Below, one piece after another: positions 51,159 through 61,537 of a stretch of DNA of 64,000 nucleotides (the stretch's first letter is position 1; each line of letters opens with the position of its first letter). Position numbers and translations under genes: made by a program. The DNA is from Sphingomonas sp. SORGH_AS_0879 (lineage in GTDB: Bacteria; Pseudomonadota; Alphaproteobacteria; Sphingomonadales; Sphingomonadaceae), in the NCBI RefSeq assembly GCF_030819175.1, contig NZ_JAUTBJ010000002.1:1188001-1252000 (forward strand), in the 5' to 3' direction. Under the pieces are notes generated by a model. The model ran no database searches. It saw nothing but the letters and a program-made list of their open reading frames with translations, and was not told the origin of the DNA.

Positions 51159-52334
51159 ATGGGGGCGGGGCGGCTGGGCCGCGCGGTGGCGCTGGCCGCG
51201 ACGCTGTTTCTGGCGGCATGTCAGACGATCGTGCCGCGCGGGCCGGTCGAACAACCCCCGGCGCGCCCCGAACAGACCAGCCCGCGCCCCTCGACCGAGG
51301 TCGAGCCCGGCCTGCCGCGCGATACGGCGCGGCACCGCATCGCGCTGCTCGTACCGTTATCGGGCAGCAATGCCGGGGTGGGCCAGTCGATCGCCAATGC
51401 GACGATGATGGCGCTGCTCGACGCGCAGGCCGACACGATCCGAATCACCAATTACGACACCACGCCCGGCGCGGCGGCGGCGGCGCAAAAGGCGATCGCG
51501 GAGGGCGCGCAACTGATCCTGGGGCCTTTGCTGTCCGAGGATGTCCGCGCGGTCGCCCCCGTCGCGCGGGCGGCGAAGGTGCCGGTCATCAGCTTCTCCA
51601 ACGATGCGGGCGTGGCCGGGAACGGCACCTATCTGATGGGCTATACCCCCGCCCAGTCGATCGACCGGGTGGTCGATTATGCGCGCGGGCGGGGCGTCAC
51701 CAGCTTTGCGGGGCTGGTGCCCAACGGCCTTTATGGCGAGCGCGCCTCGACCGCCTTTCTTCGCGCGGTCGAAGGGGCGGGGGGACAGGTCGTCTCGCTC
51801 CAGCCCTATGGCCGGGTCGCGGGCGGCATCGCGGGGGCGGCGCAGCGGCTGAGCGCCAAGGCGCCCTATGACGCGGTGCTGATCGCCGATGGCGGCGCGG
51901 CGGCGGCGGCGGCGGCGCCGATCCTGAAGCGTGGGTCGGGCGCGACGACGCGGCTGCTGGGCACCGAATTGTGGAATTCCGAATCGGGTATCGCCGCGCG
52001 CGCGCCGCTGAACGGGGCATGGTTCGCCAGCGTGTCGAACAACCTCTACCGCCAATATGCCGCCAAATATCGCGCCCGGTTCAAGGCCGCGCCCTATCGC
52101 CTGTCGAGCCTGGGCTATGACGCGGTGCTGCTGACCGTGCGGATCGCGCGCGACTGGAAGGTCAACGCGGCCTTCCCCGAAGCCAGGCTGCGCGCGGCGG
52201 ATGGTTTTTCCGGGATCGACGGCGCCTTCCGCTTCGGCCGCGACGGCGTGGCCGAGCGCGCGCTGGAGGTGCAGGAGATCCGCGGCGGCACGGCGGTGAC
52301 GGTGTCGCCCGCGCCGACCGGGTTCGGGGATTGA
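51159..52334 (+). CDS. Penicillin-binding protein activator (LpoA/LppC-like) lipoprotein
   Basis: 391 residues. Signal and lipobox (AVALAATLFLAAC) then an ANP/LIVBP-type periplasmic-binding fold: IALLVPLSGSNAGVGQSIAN, TTPGAAAAAQKAIAEGAQLI, PVISFSNDAGVAG. LpoA activates PBP1a in peptidoglycan synthesis. I start at 51159 behind CCGGAAAA. An in-frame ATG at 51102 overlaps the rsmI start. Divergent from rsmI, as in many relatives. The stop overlaps cutA as TTGA. Confidence 0.9.
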   Translation: MGAGRLGRAVALAATLFLAACQTIVPRGPVEQPPARPEQTSPRPSTEVEPGLPRDTARHRIALLVPLSGSNAGVGQSIANATMMALLDAQADTIRITNYDTTPGAAAAAQKAIAEGAQLILGPLLSEDVRAVAPVARAAKVPVISFSNDAGVAGNGTYLMGYTPAQSIDRVVDYARGRGVTSFAGLVPNGLYGERASTAFLRAVEGAGGQVVSLQPYGRVAGGIAGAAQRLSAKAPYDAVLIADGGAAAAAAAPILKRGSGATTRLLGTELWNSESGIAARAPLNGAWFASVSNNLYRQYAAKYRARFKAAPYRLSSLGYDAVLLTVRIARDWKVNAAFPEARLRAADGFSGIDGAFRFGRDGVAERALEVQEIRGGTAVTVSPAPTGFGD

Positions 52335-52651
52335 GCGACGACGCCATCGTCGTGATGTGCGCGGCGGCCTCCCGCGAAGAGGCCGCCGTCATCGCCCAGG
52401 CGCTGGTGGAAGGGCGGCTGGCCGCCTGTGTTCAGATGATGCCGATTGAAAGCTGGTATCGCTGGAACGGCGCGGTGCAGCACGAGCCGGAGGTGATGCT
52501 GCACATCAAGACGCTTCGGAGCCGCTTCGCCCCATTGTGCGAGGCGATCGAGGCGCTGCACAGCTATGACGTGCCGGAGATCGTCGCCGTGCCGATCACC
52601 GACGCCTCGCCGCGCTATCTGGCGTGGTTGCGGGATGAAACGCGGCCCTGA
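52331..52651 (+). CDS. cutA: CutA divalent-cation tolerance protein
   Basis: 106 residues. CutA1 trimer fold: VVMCAAASREEAAVIAQALV, LAACVQMMPIESWYRWNGAV and HSYDVPEIVAVPI. The start is TTG at 52331 inside the stop of the lipoprotein gene. No metal-export domain, so it is a regulator-like copper tolerance protein. Confidence 0.93.
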   Translation: MSDDAIVVMCAAASREEAAVIAQALVEGRLAACVQMMPIESWYRWNGAVQHEPEVMLHIKTLRSRFAPLCEAIEALHSYDVPEIVAVPITDASPRYLAWLRDETRP

Positions 52652-52709
52652 GCTTTCCCCTGCAATTAGAGGAATGGACTGAGGATCGATCCGAACCGGT
52701 CGCCACGGA

Positions 52710-53891
52710 TCACGAAACCGATTCGGTCACCACCACTTCGCGCAGGATCGCATCGAGCAGCAACGCGCCCGCATCGGTGACGATCAGCCGCTCGGCCTCC
52801 ATCCGCACCAGCCCTTGCCGCGACAGCAGGGCCACCGCATCCCGGTCCACCATATAGCGTCCCCCGGCCAGCGTCGTCACGCGCGCCAGGTCCACGCCCT
52901 CGGTCAGGCGTAGCCCCATGACCAGCGCCTCGGTCGCGCGGGTGATGGGGGGGAGGGTTTCCTCCACCTCGATGCCATGGCCGTTGCGCTCAACCGCCGT
53001 CATCCAGTTTTCGGGTTTCTTGCGGCGCACCGTCGCCACGCCCTCGCGTCGGCCATGTGCGCCGGGGCCGATCCCGGCATAGTCGCCATAGCGCCAATAG
53101 GTCAGGTTATGGCGGCTCTCCGCCCCGATCCGGGCATGATTGGAGGTTTCATAGGCGGGCAACCCGGCGGCGGCGGTGATCGCGCGCGTCGTCTCGAACA
53201 GGTCGGCGGCGGCATCGCCGTCGGGGATGGTCAGCCGCCCCGCCGCCGCCTCGGTATGGAAGCGAGTGCCGGGCTCGATCGTCAGTTGGTACAGCGACAG
53301 ATGCTCGGTGCCATAGCCGATCGCACGGGTCAGCTCGGCCTCCCAGTCGGGCAAAGGCTGGCCGGGGCGGGCATAGATCAGGTCGAAGCTGACCCGACCG
53401 AACAATCCTTGTGCCGTCTGGAGTGCGCGCAGCGCCTCGTCCACGCCGTGTGCGCGGCCTAGGAAATGCAGCGCCTCGTCATCCAGCGCCTGCACGCCCA
53501 GCGAGGCGCGGTTCACCCCGGCGGCGGCGAGATCGGCGAAGCGGGCCGCCTCGACCGAAGAGGGATTGGCCTCCAGCGTGATCTCGATCCCCTCGGCAAA
53601 GCCCCAATGGCGCTCGGCGGCGTCCAGGATCGCGGCGACGGTGGCGGGCGGCATCAGCGAGGGGGTGCCACCGCCGAAGAAGATCGACGTCAACCGCCGC
53701 CCCGGCAACGCCGCCGCCTCATGCGCCAGGTCGGCGAGCAGCGCCTTGGCCCACGCCGCCTGGTCCACCGATTCGCGGACATGGCTGTTGAAGTCGCAAT
53801 AGGGGCATTTGGAGACGCAGAAGGGCCAATGGACATAAAGCGCCAGCGGGGCGGGGGCCAAAGGCGAAACGGTCGATATTGCGGAGGACAT
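52710..53891 (-). CDS. hemW: HemW-type radical SAM protein (haem chaperone)
   Basis: 393 residues. Radical SAM cluster motif CxxxCxxC in YVHWPFCVSKCPYCDFN, then GGGTPSLM, NPSSVEAARFADLAAAGVNR and GYGTEHLSLYQLTIEPGTRF. HemW binds haem and hands it to respiratory proteins; it lacks the extra CxxC of HemN. I start at 53891, which overlaps the divergent CAP start by a base or two. Confidence 0.93.
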   Translation of the reverse strand: MSSAISTVSPLAPAPLALYVHWPFCVSKCPYCDFNSHVRESVDQAAWAKALLADLAHEAAALPGRRLTSIFFGGGTPSLMPPATVAAILDAAERHWGFAEGIEITLEANPSSVEAARFADLAAAGVNRASLGVQALDDEALHFLGRAHGVDEALRALQTAQGLFGRVSFDLIYARPGQPLPDWEAELTRAIGYGTEHLSLYQLTIEPGTRFHTEAAAGRLTIPDGDAAADLFETTRAITAAAGLPAYETSNHARIGAESRHNLTYWRYGDYAGIGPGAHGRREGVATVRRKKPENWMTAVERNGHGIEVEETLPPITRATEALVMGLRLTEGVDLARVTTLAGGRYMVDRDAVALLSRQGLVRMEAERLIVTDAGALLLDAILREVVVTESVS

Positions 53892-53892
53892 G

Positions 53893-54525
53893 ATGCGCCC
53901 CGATATGGCGGCGATGGTCGCACTTCGCCATCTCTTATCGCTGCCCGTCCTTGCCGCCTTGCTGGCGGGATGCGGGCCCATGGTGTCCGCGCCCAAGATG
54001 TCCGCTCAGGGCGGCTCGACCGAGCGCGCCCCGGCGCGGGTAGTCGAGCAACGCCCCTCCGACACACCCGCCGCACGCGGGGCGGGTCTGCTCCGTCAGG
54101 CGATGCTGGACGGCCACCGCGCGGCGCGGGCCGAGGTCGGGCTGCCACCGCTGGTCTGGGACGACCGGCTGGCGGCGAGTGCCTTGGCCTATGCGCAGGA
54201 GATGGCGCGGACCGGGCGCTTCCAGCATGCCGAGCAGCCGATGGGGCCGACCCGACAGGGCGAGAATCTGTGGACCGGCACGCGCGGCGCCTATCGCTAT
54301 GACGAGATGATGGGGCATTGGGTGGCGGAGAAGCGCGATTTCGTGAACCTGCCCATCCCCCAGGCCAGCCGCACCGGTCAGTTCGGCGACGTGGCGCATT
54401 ACACCCAGATCGTCTGGGCCCGATCCACGGCGGTCGGTTGCGCGATGGCGAGCAACAGGCGCGACGACTTCCTCGTTTGCCGCTATAGCCCCACCGGTAA
54501 CGTCGTCGGCGAGCGGAGCTTCTGA
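53893..54525 (+). CDS. CAP-domain (SCP/PR1-like) lipoprotein
   Basis: 210 residues. Behind GCGGAGG (ATGs at 53890 and 53893 are both possible). Lipobox region LPVLAALLAGCG. The CAP domain shows ALAYAQEMARTGRFQH, GPTRQGENLW, HYTQIVWARSTAVGCA and LVCRYSPTGNVVGE. Envelope-located, function unknown. Starts opposite hemW. Confidence 0.87.
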   Translation: MRPDMAAMVALRHLLSLPVLAALLAGCGPMVSAPKMSAQGGSTERAPARVVEQRPSDTPAARGAGLLRQAMLDGHRAARAEVGLPPLVWDDRLAASALAYAQEMARTGRFQHAEQPMGPTRQGENLWTGTRGAYRYDEMMGHWVAEKRDFVNLPIPQASRTGQFGDVAHYTQIVWARSTAVGCAMASNRRDDFLVCRYSPTGNVVGERSF

Positions 54526-54556
54526 CTCGCGCGGAACGGCGGGAAGGCAATATGCA

Positions 54557-54943
54557 ATGGCGAATCCCTATGATCCGATGGCCTGGCTGACCTTCTGGAC
54601 CGCGCCCGCACGCTTCGCGGTAATGGCGGGCGAATCGATGCTGAGCGCGCAGAGCGTGATGGCGACCCGTATGGGCGCGATGGCGACCGGCACATCCTCG
54701 GCGGCGGAAATGACCCTGATGGTCAGTGAGAAGGCGAAGGCCTTCGACCAGTCGGCCAAGGTCTGGAACCGCGATCAGGCGGCCCTGTCGCGGCTGTCCC
54801 GACACGACCCGCGCGGCGGGATGCTGGATGCCTGGGAAACGATGGCGCGCGCCATGCTGATCGGCGCGTCGATGCCGGTCCAGGCGATGGCGCCGGTGCA
54901 CCGCGCGGTGACCGCCAACCAGAAGCGGCTGGCCAAGGGTTAA
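54557..54943 (+). CDS. Hypothetical protein, possibly phasin-like
   Basis: 128 residues, alanine- and methionine-rich, predicted helical: PMAWLTFWTAPARFAVMAGE, then a run of SAAEMTLMVSEKAKAF, and MLIGASMPVQAMAPVHRAVT with a basic tail. It follows GGGAAGG. Amphipathic helices resemble phasins only loosely. Role unknown. Ends before a family D repeat. Confidence 0.7.
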   Translation: MANPYDPMAWLTFWTAPARFAVMAGESMLSAQSVMATRMGAMATGTSSAAEMTLMVSEKAKAFDQSAKVWNRDQAALSRLSRHDPRGGMLDAWETMARAMLIGASMPVQAMAPVHRAVTANQKRLAKG

Positions 54944-54948
54944 CTTCA

Positions 54949-55076
54949 TCCTCCCCGGCACGGGGAGGGGGACCATCCGAAGGATGGTGGAGGGGGGATC
55001 GCCGTAAAGGGCATCCTTTGCGGAAGCCCCCCTCCGTCAGGCCTTCGGCCTGCCACCTCCCCGTGCCGGGGAGGAT
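54949..55076. repeat. Full paired inverted repeat, family D
   Basis: TCCTCCCCGGCACGGGGAGG with GGACCATCCGAAGGATGG at left, and CCACCTCCCCGTGCCGGGGA at right with CCCCTCCGTCAGGCCTTCGG. Between the converging 54557 gene and rdgB. Confidence 0.88.
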
Positions 55077-55079
55077 TGT

Positions 55080-55706
55080 TTAGAATACCGCCTTCACCAA
55101 CTGGCCGAACGCATCGGCGCGGTGGCTGATGCGGTTCTTTTCGTCCTGGTCCATCTCGGCGAAGGTTTCGGTATAGCCGATCGGCTGGAAAATCGGGTCA
55201 TAGCCATGGCCCTTGTCGCCGCGCGGTGGCCACACGATCGTGCCGTCGACGCGCCCCTCGAACCATTCGACATGGCCGTCGGGCCAGCCAACCGCCAGCG
55301 CGCAGACGAAATGCGCCGCGCGGCTCATGTCCGGTTCCTCGTTCAGCCGATCCTCGACCGCGCGCATGGCCATCGCGAAATCCTTGGTCGGCCCCGCCCA
55401 GCGCGCCGAGAACAGGCCCGGATCGCCGCCCAGCGCATCGACGCACAAGCCGCTGTCGTCGGACAGCGCGGGAAGCCCCGACAGGTCCGCCGCCGCCAGC
55501 GCCTTCAATTCGGCATTGGCGACGAAGGTGGTGCCGGTCTCCTCCGGTTCGGGCAGGTCCAGATCGCCCGCCGCGATCACCTCGACGCCGTAAGGGGCGA
55601 GCAGTTCGCGAAATTCGACGATCTTGCCCTTGTTGTGGCTGGCCAGCACCAGCTTGCCGGGTTCGAGCTTGCGGATCGCCTGACGGCCGTTTCCTTCGCC
55701 GCTCAT
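55080..55706 (-). CDS. rdgB: dITP/XTP pyrophosphatase (RdgB/HAM1)
   Basis: 208 residues. Removes non-standard purine nucleotides from the pool. [34 protein letters not shown] and [20 protein letters not shown] with [17 protein letters not shown], and [16 protein letters not shown] are the family motifs. Full length. Starts in an overlap with the rph stop. Confidence 0.96.
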   Translation of the reverse strand: MSGEGNGRQAIRKLEPGKLVLASHNKGKIVEFRELLAPYGVEVIAAGDLDLPEPEETGTTFVANAELKALAAADLSGLPALSDDSGLCVDALGGDPGLFSARWAGPTKDFAMAMRAVEDRLNEEPDMSRAAHFVCALAVGWPDGHVEWFEGRVDGTIVWPPRGDKGHGYDPIFQPIGYTETFAEMDQDEKNRISHRADAFGQLVKAVF

Positions 55707-56419
55707 GCGCGGATCGCCCGGTCCTGCGCGGCGAAGATCTCGGTACAGCCCATGCGCGCCAGGCGGAGCAGACGGAGCAGCGCCTCTTCGTCATAGGTGG
55801 CGTGTTCGGCGGTCGCCTGGACCTCGGCGATATGGCCGTTCTCGATCAGCACGAAGTTCGCGTCGGCATCGGCACCCGAATCCTCGATATAGTCGAGGTC
55901 GAGCACGGGCGTGCCCTGATGGATGCCGCAGGACACGGCGGCGACCTTGTGGCGGATCGGATCGCTGGTCAGCTTGCCCTCGGCGAGGAGCTTGTTGACC
56001 GCCATGCGCAGTGCGACCCATGCGCCCGAAATGGCGGCGGTGCGGGTGCCGCCATCGGCCTGGATCACGTCGCAGTCGAGCGTGATCTGCCGCTCGCCCA
56101 GCGCCTTCAGGTCGCAGACGGCGCGCAAGGATCGGCCGATCAGCCGCTGGATTTCCTGGGTGCGGCCCGACTGCTTGCCCTTGGCCGCCTCGCGACTGCC
56201 GCGCGTGTGGGTGGCGCGGGGGAGCATGCCATATTCGGCCGTGACCCAGCCTTCGCCCTTGCCGCGCAGGAAGGGGGGGACGCGCTCCTCGACGCTGGCG
56301 GTGACGAGCACCTTGGTATCGCCGAACCCGATCAGCACCGATCCTTCGGCGTGGCGGGTGAAATTCGGCTCGATGGTGATGGGACGCATCTGGTCGGGCA
56401 TCCGGCCGGACGGGCGCAT
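55703..56419 (-). CDS. rph: Ribonuclease PH
   Basis: 238 residues from the ATG at 56419 behind AAGGAGAAG. Phosphate-dependent 3'-end trimming of t[43 protein letters not shown] with the arginine site and [20 protein letters not shown] are intact. Longer frame to 56539 runs into the inverted repeat. rdgB overlaps downstream. Confidence 0.96.
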   Translation of the reverse strand: MRPSGRMPDQMRPITIEPNFTRHAEGSVLIGFGDTKVLVTASVEERVPPFLRGKGEGWVTAEYGMLPRATHTRGSREAAKGKQSGRTQEIQRLIGRSLRAVCDLKALGERQITLDCDVIQADGGTRTAAISGAWVALRMAVNKLLAEGKLTSDPIRHKVAAVSCGIHQGTPVLDLDYIEDSGADADANFVLIENGHIAEVQATAEHATYDEEALLRLLRLARMGCTEIFAAQDRAIRA

Positions 56420-56487
56420 AGTCTTCTCCTTGTTCCTTGACCCCAGCCCTAACCGCCCCCCGCGAATAGCGCCAGAGAGGACGGCGG

Positions 56488-56674
56488 CGATCGGAAGACA
56501 CTCTATCTTCTCTGCGCCCTCTGCGCCTCTGCGCGACAAAATGGTTCACGCGAAGCCGCGAAGGCGCGAAGAGGGGACTGAAAATCTTCGTGCCTTCGCG
56601 GCTTCGCGTGAACACTCTCTTTTTTGCGCGCAGAGGCGCAGAGGGCGCAGAGAAGATAGAGTGTCTTCCGATCG
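56488..56674. repeat. Long 48-bp perfect inverted repeat, family E type
   Basis: The left arm 56488-56535 and right arm 56627-56674 are exact complements over 48 bases; a second, inner pair (56543-56570 and 56586-56613) is complementary with one mismatch. It lies between divergent rph and hrcA, so both promoters must be in or near it. Explains the gap 56420-56712. Confidence 0.92.
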
Positions 56675-56712
56675 CGGTTGAGTGGCGCGCCGCGCGTGCC
56701 TACATTTCCGTC

Positions 56713-57754
56713 ATGGTCACCCTACCGATCACCGAGCTGACCGACCGGGCGCGCGATATTTTCCGCGTGGTGGTCGACAGCTATCTGACCAGCGGCCAGC
56801 CCGTGGGGTCGAAGACGATCGCGCTGTCGGGGATCAACCTGTCGCCTGCCTCGATCCGCAACGTGTTGCAGGAACTGGAGGAGCGCGGGCTGCTCGCCGC
56901 GCCGCATACCAGTGCGGGGCGGATGCCGACCGATATGGGACTGCGGCTGTTCGTCGACGGCATGATGCACGCGATGGAGCCCAGTATCGAGGAGCGTACC
57001 GCGATCGAGGCGCGCGCCGCGCGCTCCGGCCCGGTCGAGGAAGCACTGGCCGCCACGACGGCGGTTCTGTCCGGGCTGTCGGCCTGTGCGGGCCTCGTCA
57101 TGGTGCCCAAGCGAGAGATGAAGTTGCGTTCGATCGGCTTCGTCCCGCTTTCGCCGACCCAGGCGCTGGCCGTGCTGGTGGCGGAGGATGGCGCGGTCGA
57201 GAACCGGGTTCTCGAACTGCCGCCCGGCATGACAGGGTCTGCACTGATCGAGGCGGGCAACTACCTGTCCGCCACCCTCGCCGGGCTGACGCTGGGCCAG
57301 GCGCGTGAGCGGCTGGAGCGGGAACTGGCGGCTGGCCGCGCGGCGCTGGACGGCGCGGCGCGGGCGCTGGTCGAACAGGGGCTGGCCGTCTGGAGCGAGG
57401 ATGGCGAACGCCGTCCCATCCTGATCGTGCGCGGGCAGGGGCGGCTGATCGATGCCGCCGCCGCCGCCGATCTGGAACGGGTGCGCGACCTGCTCGACGA
57501 TCTGGAAGGCAAGCAGGAGATCGCGCATCTGCTCGATTCCGCGCGCGGCCGGGGATTCGACACGGATCTTCATCGGCGCGGAGAACAAATTGTTCGCGCT
57601 GTCGGGATCGTCGGTGATCGCGCGGCCGTTTCGCGGGCTGGACGGCCAGGTGGTCGGTGTGGTCGGCGTAATTGGCCCCACGCGGTTGAACTATGCCCGC
57701 GTCGTGCCCATGGTGGATTTCACGGCGGCAACGCTTGCCCGGATGATGGGCTGA
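56713..57754 (+). pseudogene. hrcA: Heat-shock repressor HrcA, frameshifted
   Basis: HrcA represses groE/dnaK-type operons at CIRCE sites. The N-terminal part from 56713 (VTLPITELTDRARDIFRVVV, SKTIALSGINLSPASIRNVL) stays in frame for about 280 residues; the C-terminal part with [30 protein letters not shown] and [14 protein letters not shown] is in the next frame. A single extra G in the run at 57551-57554 (CCGGGGATTC) restores one 346-residue protein, the usual length, if removed. As written, the first frame reads through to 57813 into grpE with a wrong tail. Confidence 0.88.
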
Positions 57755-57763
57755 ACAGGGATT

Positions 57764-58312
57764 ATGATGAGCGACAACAAGACGAACGAAACCCAGACCG
57801 ATCTTCGCGATGAAACGGCGGAGGCCGCGCCCGAAGTGGCGGGGCAGGACCGTCTGGCCGAGCTGGAGAACCAGTTGGCCGAGGCCAAGCAGCAATATCT
57901 CTATGCCCAGGCTGAGATTCAGAATGTCCGCCGCCGCGCCGAAAAGGAATCGGCGGACGCGCGCAACTATGCCGCGACGTCCTTCGCGCGCGACATCCTG
58001 TCGGTTGCCGACAACCTCCAGCGCGCCCTGGCGACCATCCCCGCCGACCTGCGCGAGGATGACAAGTGGAAGGGGCTGGTGACCGGCCTCGATGCGACGG
58101 GCCGCGAGATGGACAGCGTGCTGGGCCGCCACGGCATCACCAAGATCGACGCGATGGGCCAGCCTCTGGACCCCAACAGGCATCAGGCGATGATCGAAAT
58201 GCCCTCCGACCAGGAGCCGGGCACGATCGTGCAGGAGATGCAGTCGGGCTACATGATCAAGGACCGCCTGCTGCGCCCCGCGTTGGTGGCGGTGGCGAAG
58301 AAGCCGGACTGA
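57764..58312 (+). CDS. grpE: Nucleotide exchange factor GrpE
   Basis: 182 residues. Exchange factor for DnaK. Acidic N-terminal tail, a coiled-coil region (LAELENQLAEAKQQYLYAQA, EIQNVRRRAEKESA) and the DNLQRALATIP hinge, then the beta domain IDAMGQPLDPNRHQAM and VQEMQSGYMIKDRLLRPALV. Ten bases after the hrcA end. An alternative ATG at 57767 exists. Confidence 0.95.
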   Translation: MMSDNKTNETQTDLRDETAEAAPEVAGQDRLAELENQLAEAKQQYLYAQAEIQNVRRRAEKESADARNYAATSFARDILSVADNLQRALATIPADLREDDKWKGLVTGLDATGREMDSVLGRHGITKIDAMGQPLDPNRHQAMIEMPSDQEPGTIVQEMQSGYMIKDRLLRPALVAVAKKPD

Positions 58313-58338
58313 TCCGGTCCTTGCGTGATGCGTGATGG

Positions 58339-58369
58339 AAGGGCGGGCCTGTGGGTCCGCCCTTTTTTG
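58339..58369 (+). terminator. Rho-independent terminator after grpE
   Basis: AAGGGCGGGCC-TGTG-GGTCCGCCCTT with TTTTTT downstream, 26 bases after the grpE stop. Confidence 0.92.
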
Positions 58370-58397
58370 TATCGGAGTGCGGGGCTTTCCCTCCTCG

Positions 58398-58856
58398 CTA
58401 AGCCCCCCGAAACGGCACCAGCGTCTCATACTGAGCCACCGGCGGCGCGCCCGCCACCACCGCGCCCCGCCGCAACAGAAAGGCATGGCGCACGATCTCC
58501 GCCTGCTGCTCGATGCCATAGCGGGTGAACGCCTGCCCCGGCTTCAGCGCATAGTCGTACCGGCAGAAGGGATGGCGCTTCAGCGGCAGGAAGATGCCCC
58601 GCTGATGCTGCCAGATATGCACCATCTCATGCACGAACAGCCCCTGTTCATGCAGCGGGCAGGCGCCGAAATCCTCGCGCCACAGTCCGCCCTCGGGGTG
58701 GAAATGGATGCAGCCGGTCGGCGCCATCACCGTGTTGCGCGGTTGGAAGAACGCCCATTTGGTCGGGGACAGCCGCACCCGGTCATAATCGATCGCGTCG
58801 CCGAAGACGCTTCGCGCCAGCGCTTCCTCCGCGGGAGTGAGGGGACGTTTCGTCAC
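58398..58856 (-). CDS. 'Vgr-related' protein with HExxH motif
   Basis: 152 residues from GTG 58856, in a GTGA overlap with the stop of the copper-chaperone gene. H76-E77-M-V-H80 in LFVHEMVHIWQHQRG is a zinc-protease-like motif, and RHPFCRYDYALKPGQAFTRY with the GIEQQAEIVRHAF end is conserved in the sphingomonad group called Vgr-related. Despite the name, no type VI spike fold is seen. Proteolytic activity is unproven. Confidence 0.8.
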   Translation of the reverse strand: MTKRPLTPAEEALARSVFGDAIDYDRVRLSPTKWAFFQPRNTVMAPTGCIHFHPEGGLWREDFGACPLHEQGLFVHEMVHIWQHQRGIFLPLKRHPFCRYDYALKPGQAFTRYGIEQQAEIVRHAFLLRRGAVVAGAPPVAQYETLVPFRGA

Positions 58857-59293
58857 GAACCCTGCGGTGCCGGATCGGCCGCGCCGATCACCCGTGCCCC
58901 CTGGCGCAGCCGGGTGCCGTCCGAAAAGGTCAGGAGCAGCGACAGGATGCGCCCCGGCTTCACACCCGGATTCATGTCGTACAACATCACATGCCGCCCG
59001 CCCGGCTGAAAGGCGACCGTGCCGCCCGCCGGGATCGACACCTTGTCGACCTTCTTCATCGCCATTCCACCTTCGTGCATCTCGGACGTGATGGCGACAT
59101 CGCTGCTGACCGAGATGAGGTCGAGGGGCTTCGGCCCGCCATGGACGATGAAATAGGCCGCCGCCGGGCGGCCCGGCACGGCGGCGAGGCGGACCCAGCC
59201 CTCCTCGGCATAAAGCTCGGGCTTTTGCGAGCATCCGGTCAGCGCCGCCGTCCCGACCAGTGCCGAAAGCCCCAGAAAAATGGCGCGACGCAT
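58853..59293 (-). CDS. PCuAC-family copper chaperone-like lipoprotein
   Basis: 146 residues from the ATG at 59293 (GGGAGGG upstream). Lipobox LVGTAALTGC. The PCuAC fold has AAAYFIVHGGPKPLDLISVS, MHEGGMAMKKVDKV with the copper-binding M/H pattern, and GGRHVMLYDMNPGVKPG. It may carry Cu(I) to cytochrome oxidase. The longer frame reaches 59368 over the dnaK promoter. Confidence 0.9.
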   Translation of the reverse strand: MRRAIFLGLSALVGTAALTGCSQKPELYAEEGWVRLAAVPGRPAAAYFIVHGGPKPLDLISVSSDVAITSEMHEGGMAMKKVDKVSIPAGGTVAFQPGGRHVMLYDMNPGVKPGRILSLLLTFSDGTRLRQGARVIGAADPAPQGS

Positions 59294-59346
59294 GACAAAC
59301 CCTCCCGTTTCGGCAAATCCTGACGCGACCCTAGGTTCCATCCAAT

Positions 59347-59372
59347 CTTGCGGCAACGGATCGCCCACCTAT
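59347..59372 (+). promoter_or_regulatory. Probable RpoH (sigma-32) promoter of dnaK
   Basis: CTTGCG, an 11-base spacer, then CCCACCTAT; alphaproteobacterial RpoH sites are like CTTGAA or CTTGCG with CCCATNT about 11-13 bases on. It is 101 bases before the dnaK ATG. No CIRCE site is seen. Moderate call. Confidence 0.5.
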
Positions 59373-59472
59373 ATCCGCCCAGTGAACGGGGTTTTCGGGT
59401 TGCCGCGATCGGGACCGGACGACCCCGGCATCGAACTTTCAGACTATGTTCTCGAGGGGCATTTAGAGACTT

Positions 59473-61371
<1,899 letters not shown>

Positions 61372-61378
61372 GGCCGTC

Positions 61379-61408
61379 GGCCCGGCCTGCCTACGGGTGG
61401 GTCGGGCC
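61379..61408 (+). terminator. Stem-loop between dnaK and dnaJ
   Basis: GGCCCGGCCTGCC-TACG-GGTGGGTCGGGCC with a few G-T pairs; 7 bases after the dnaK stop, followed by TTCGGTTCC. Partial termination could lower dnaJ relative to dnaK. Confidence 0.55.
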
Positions 61409-61537
61409 TTCGGTTCCGATGTGAGAATACCGCCTTTCGGGGCATGAAGTGGCGAAGCGCTTGGGCGATCGCTCCGTCCGGCCTGACGGCATGGTCGGTC
61501 GGCGGGCCACGCACAGGCGGACGGGGCGAGACCGGGC

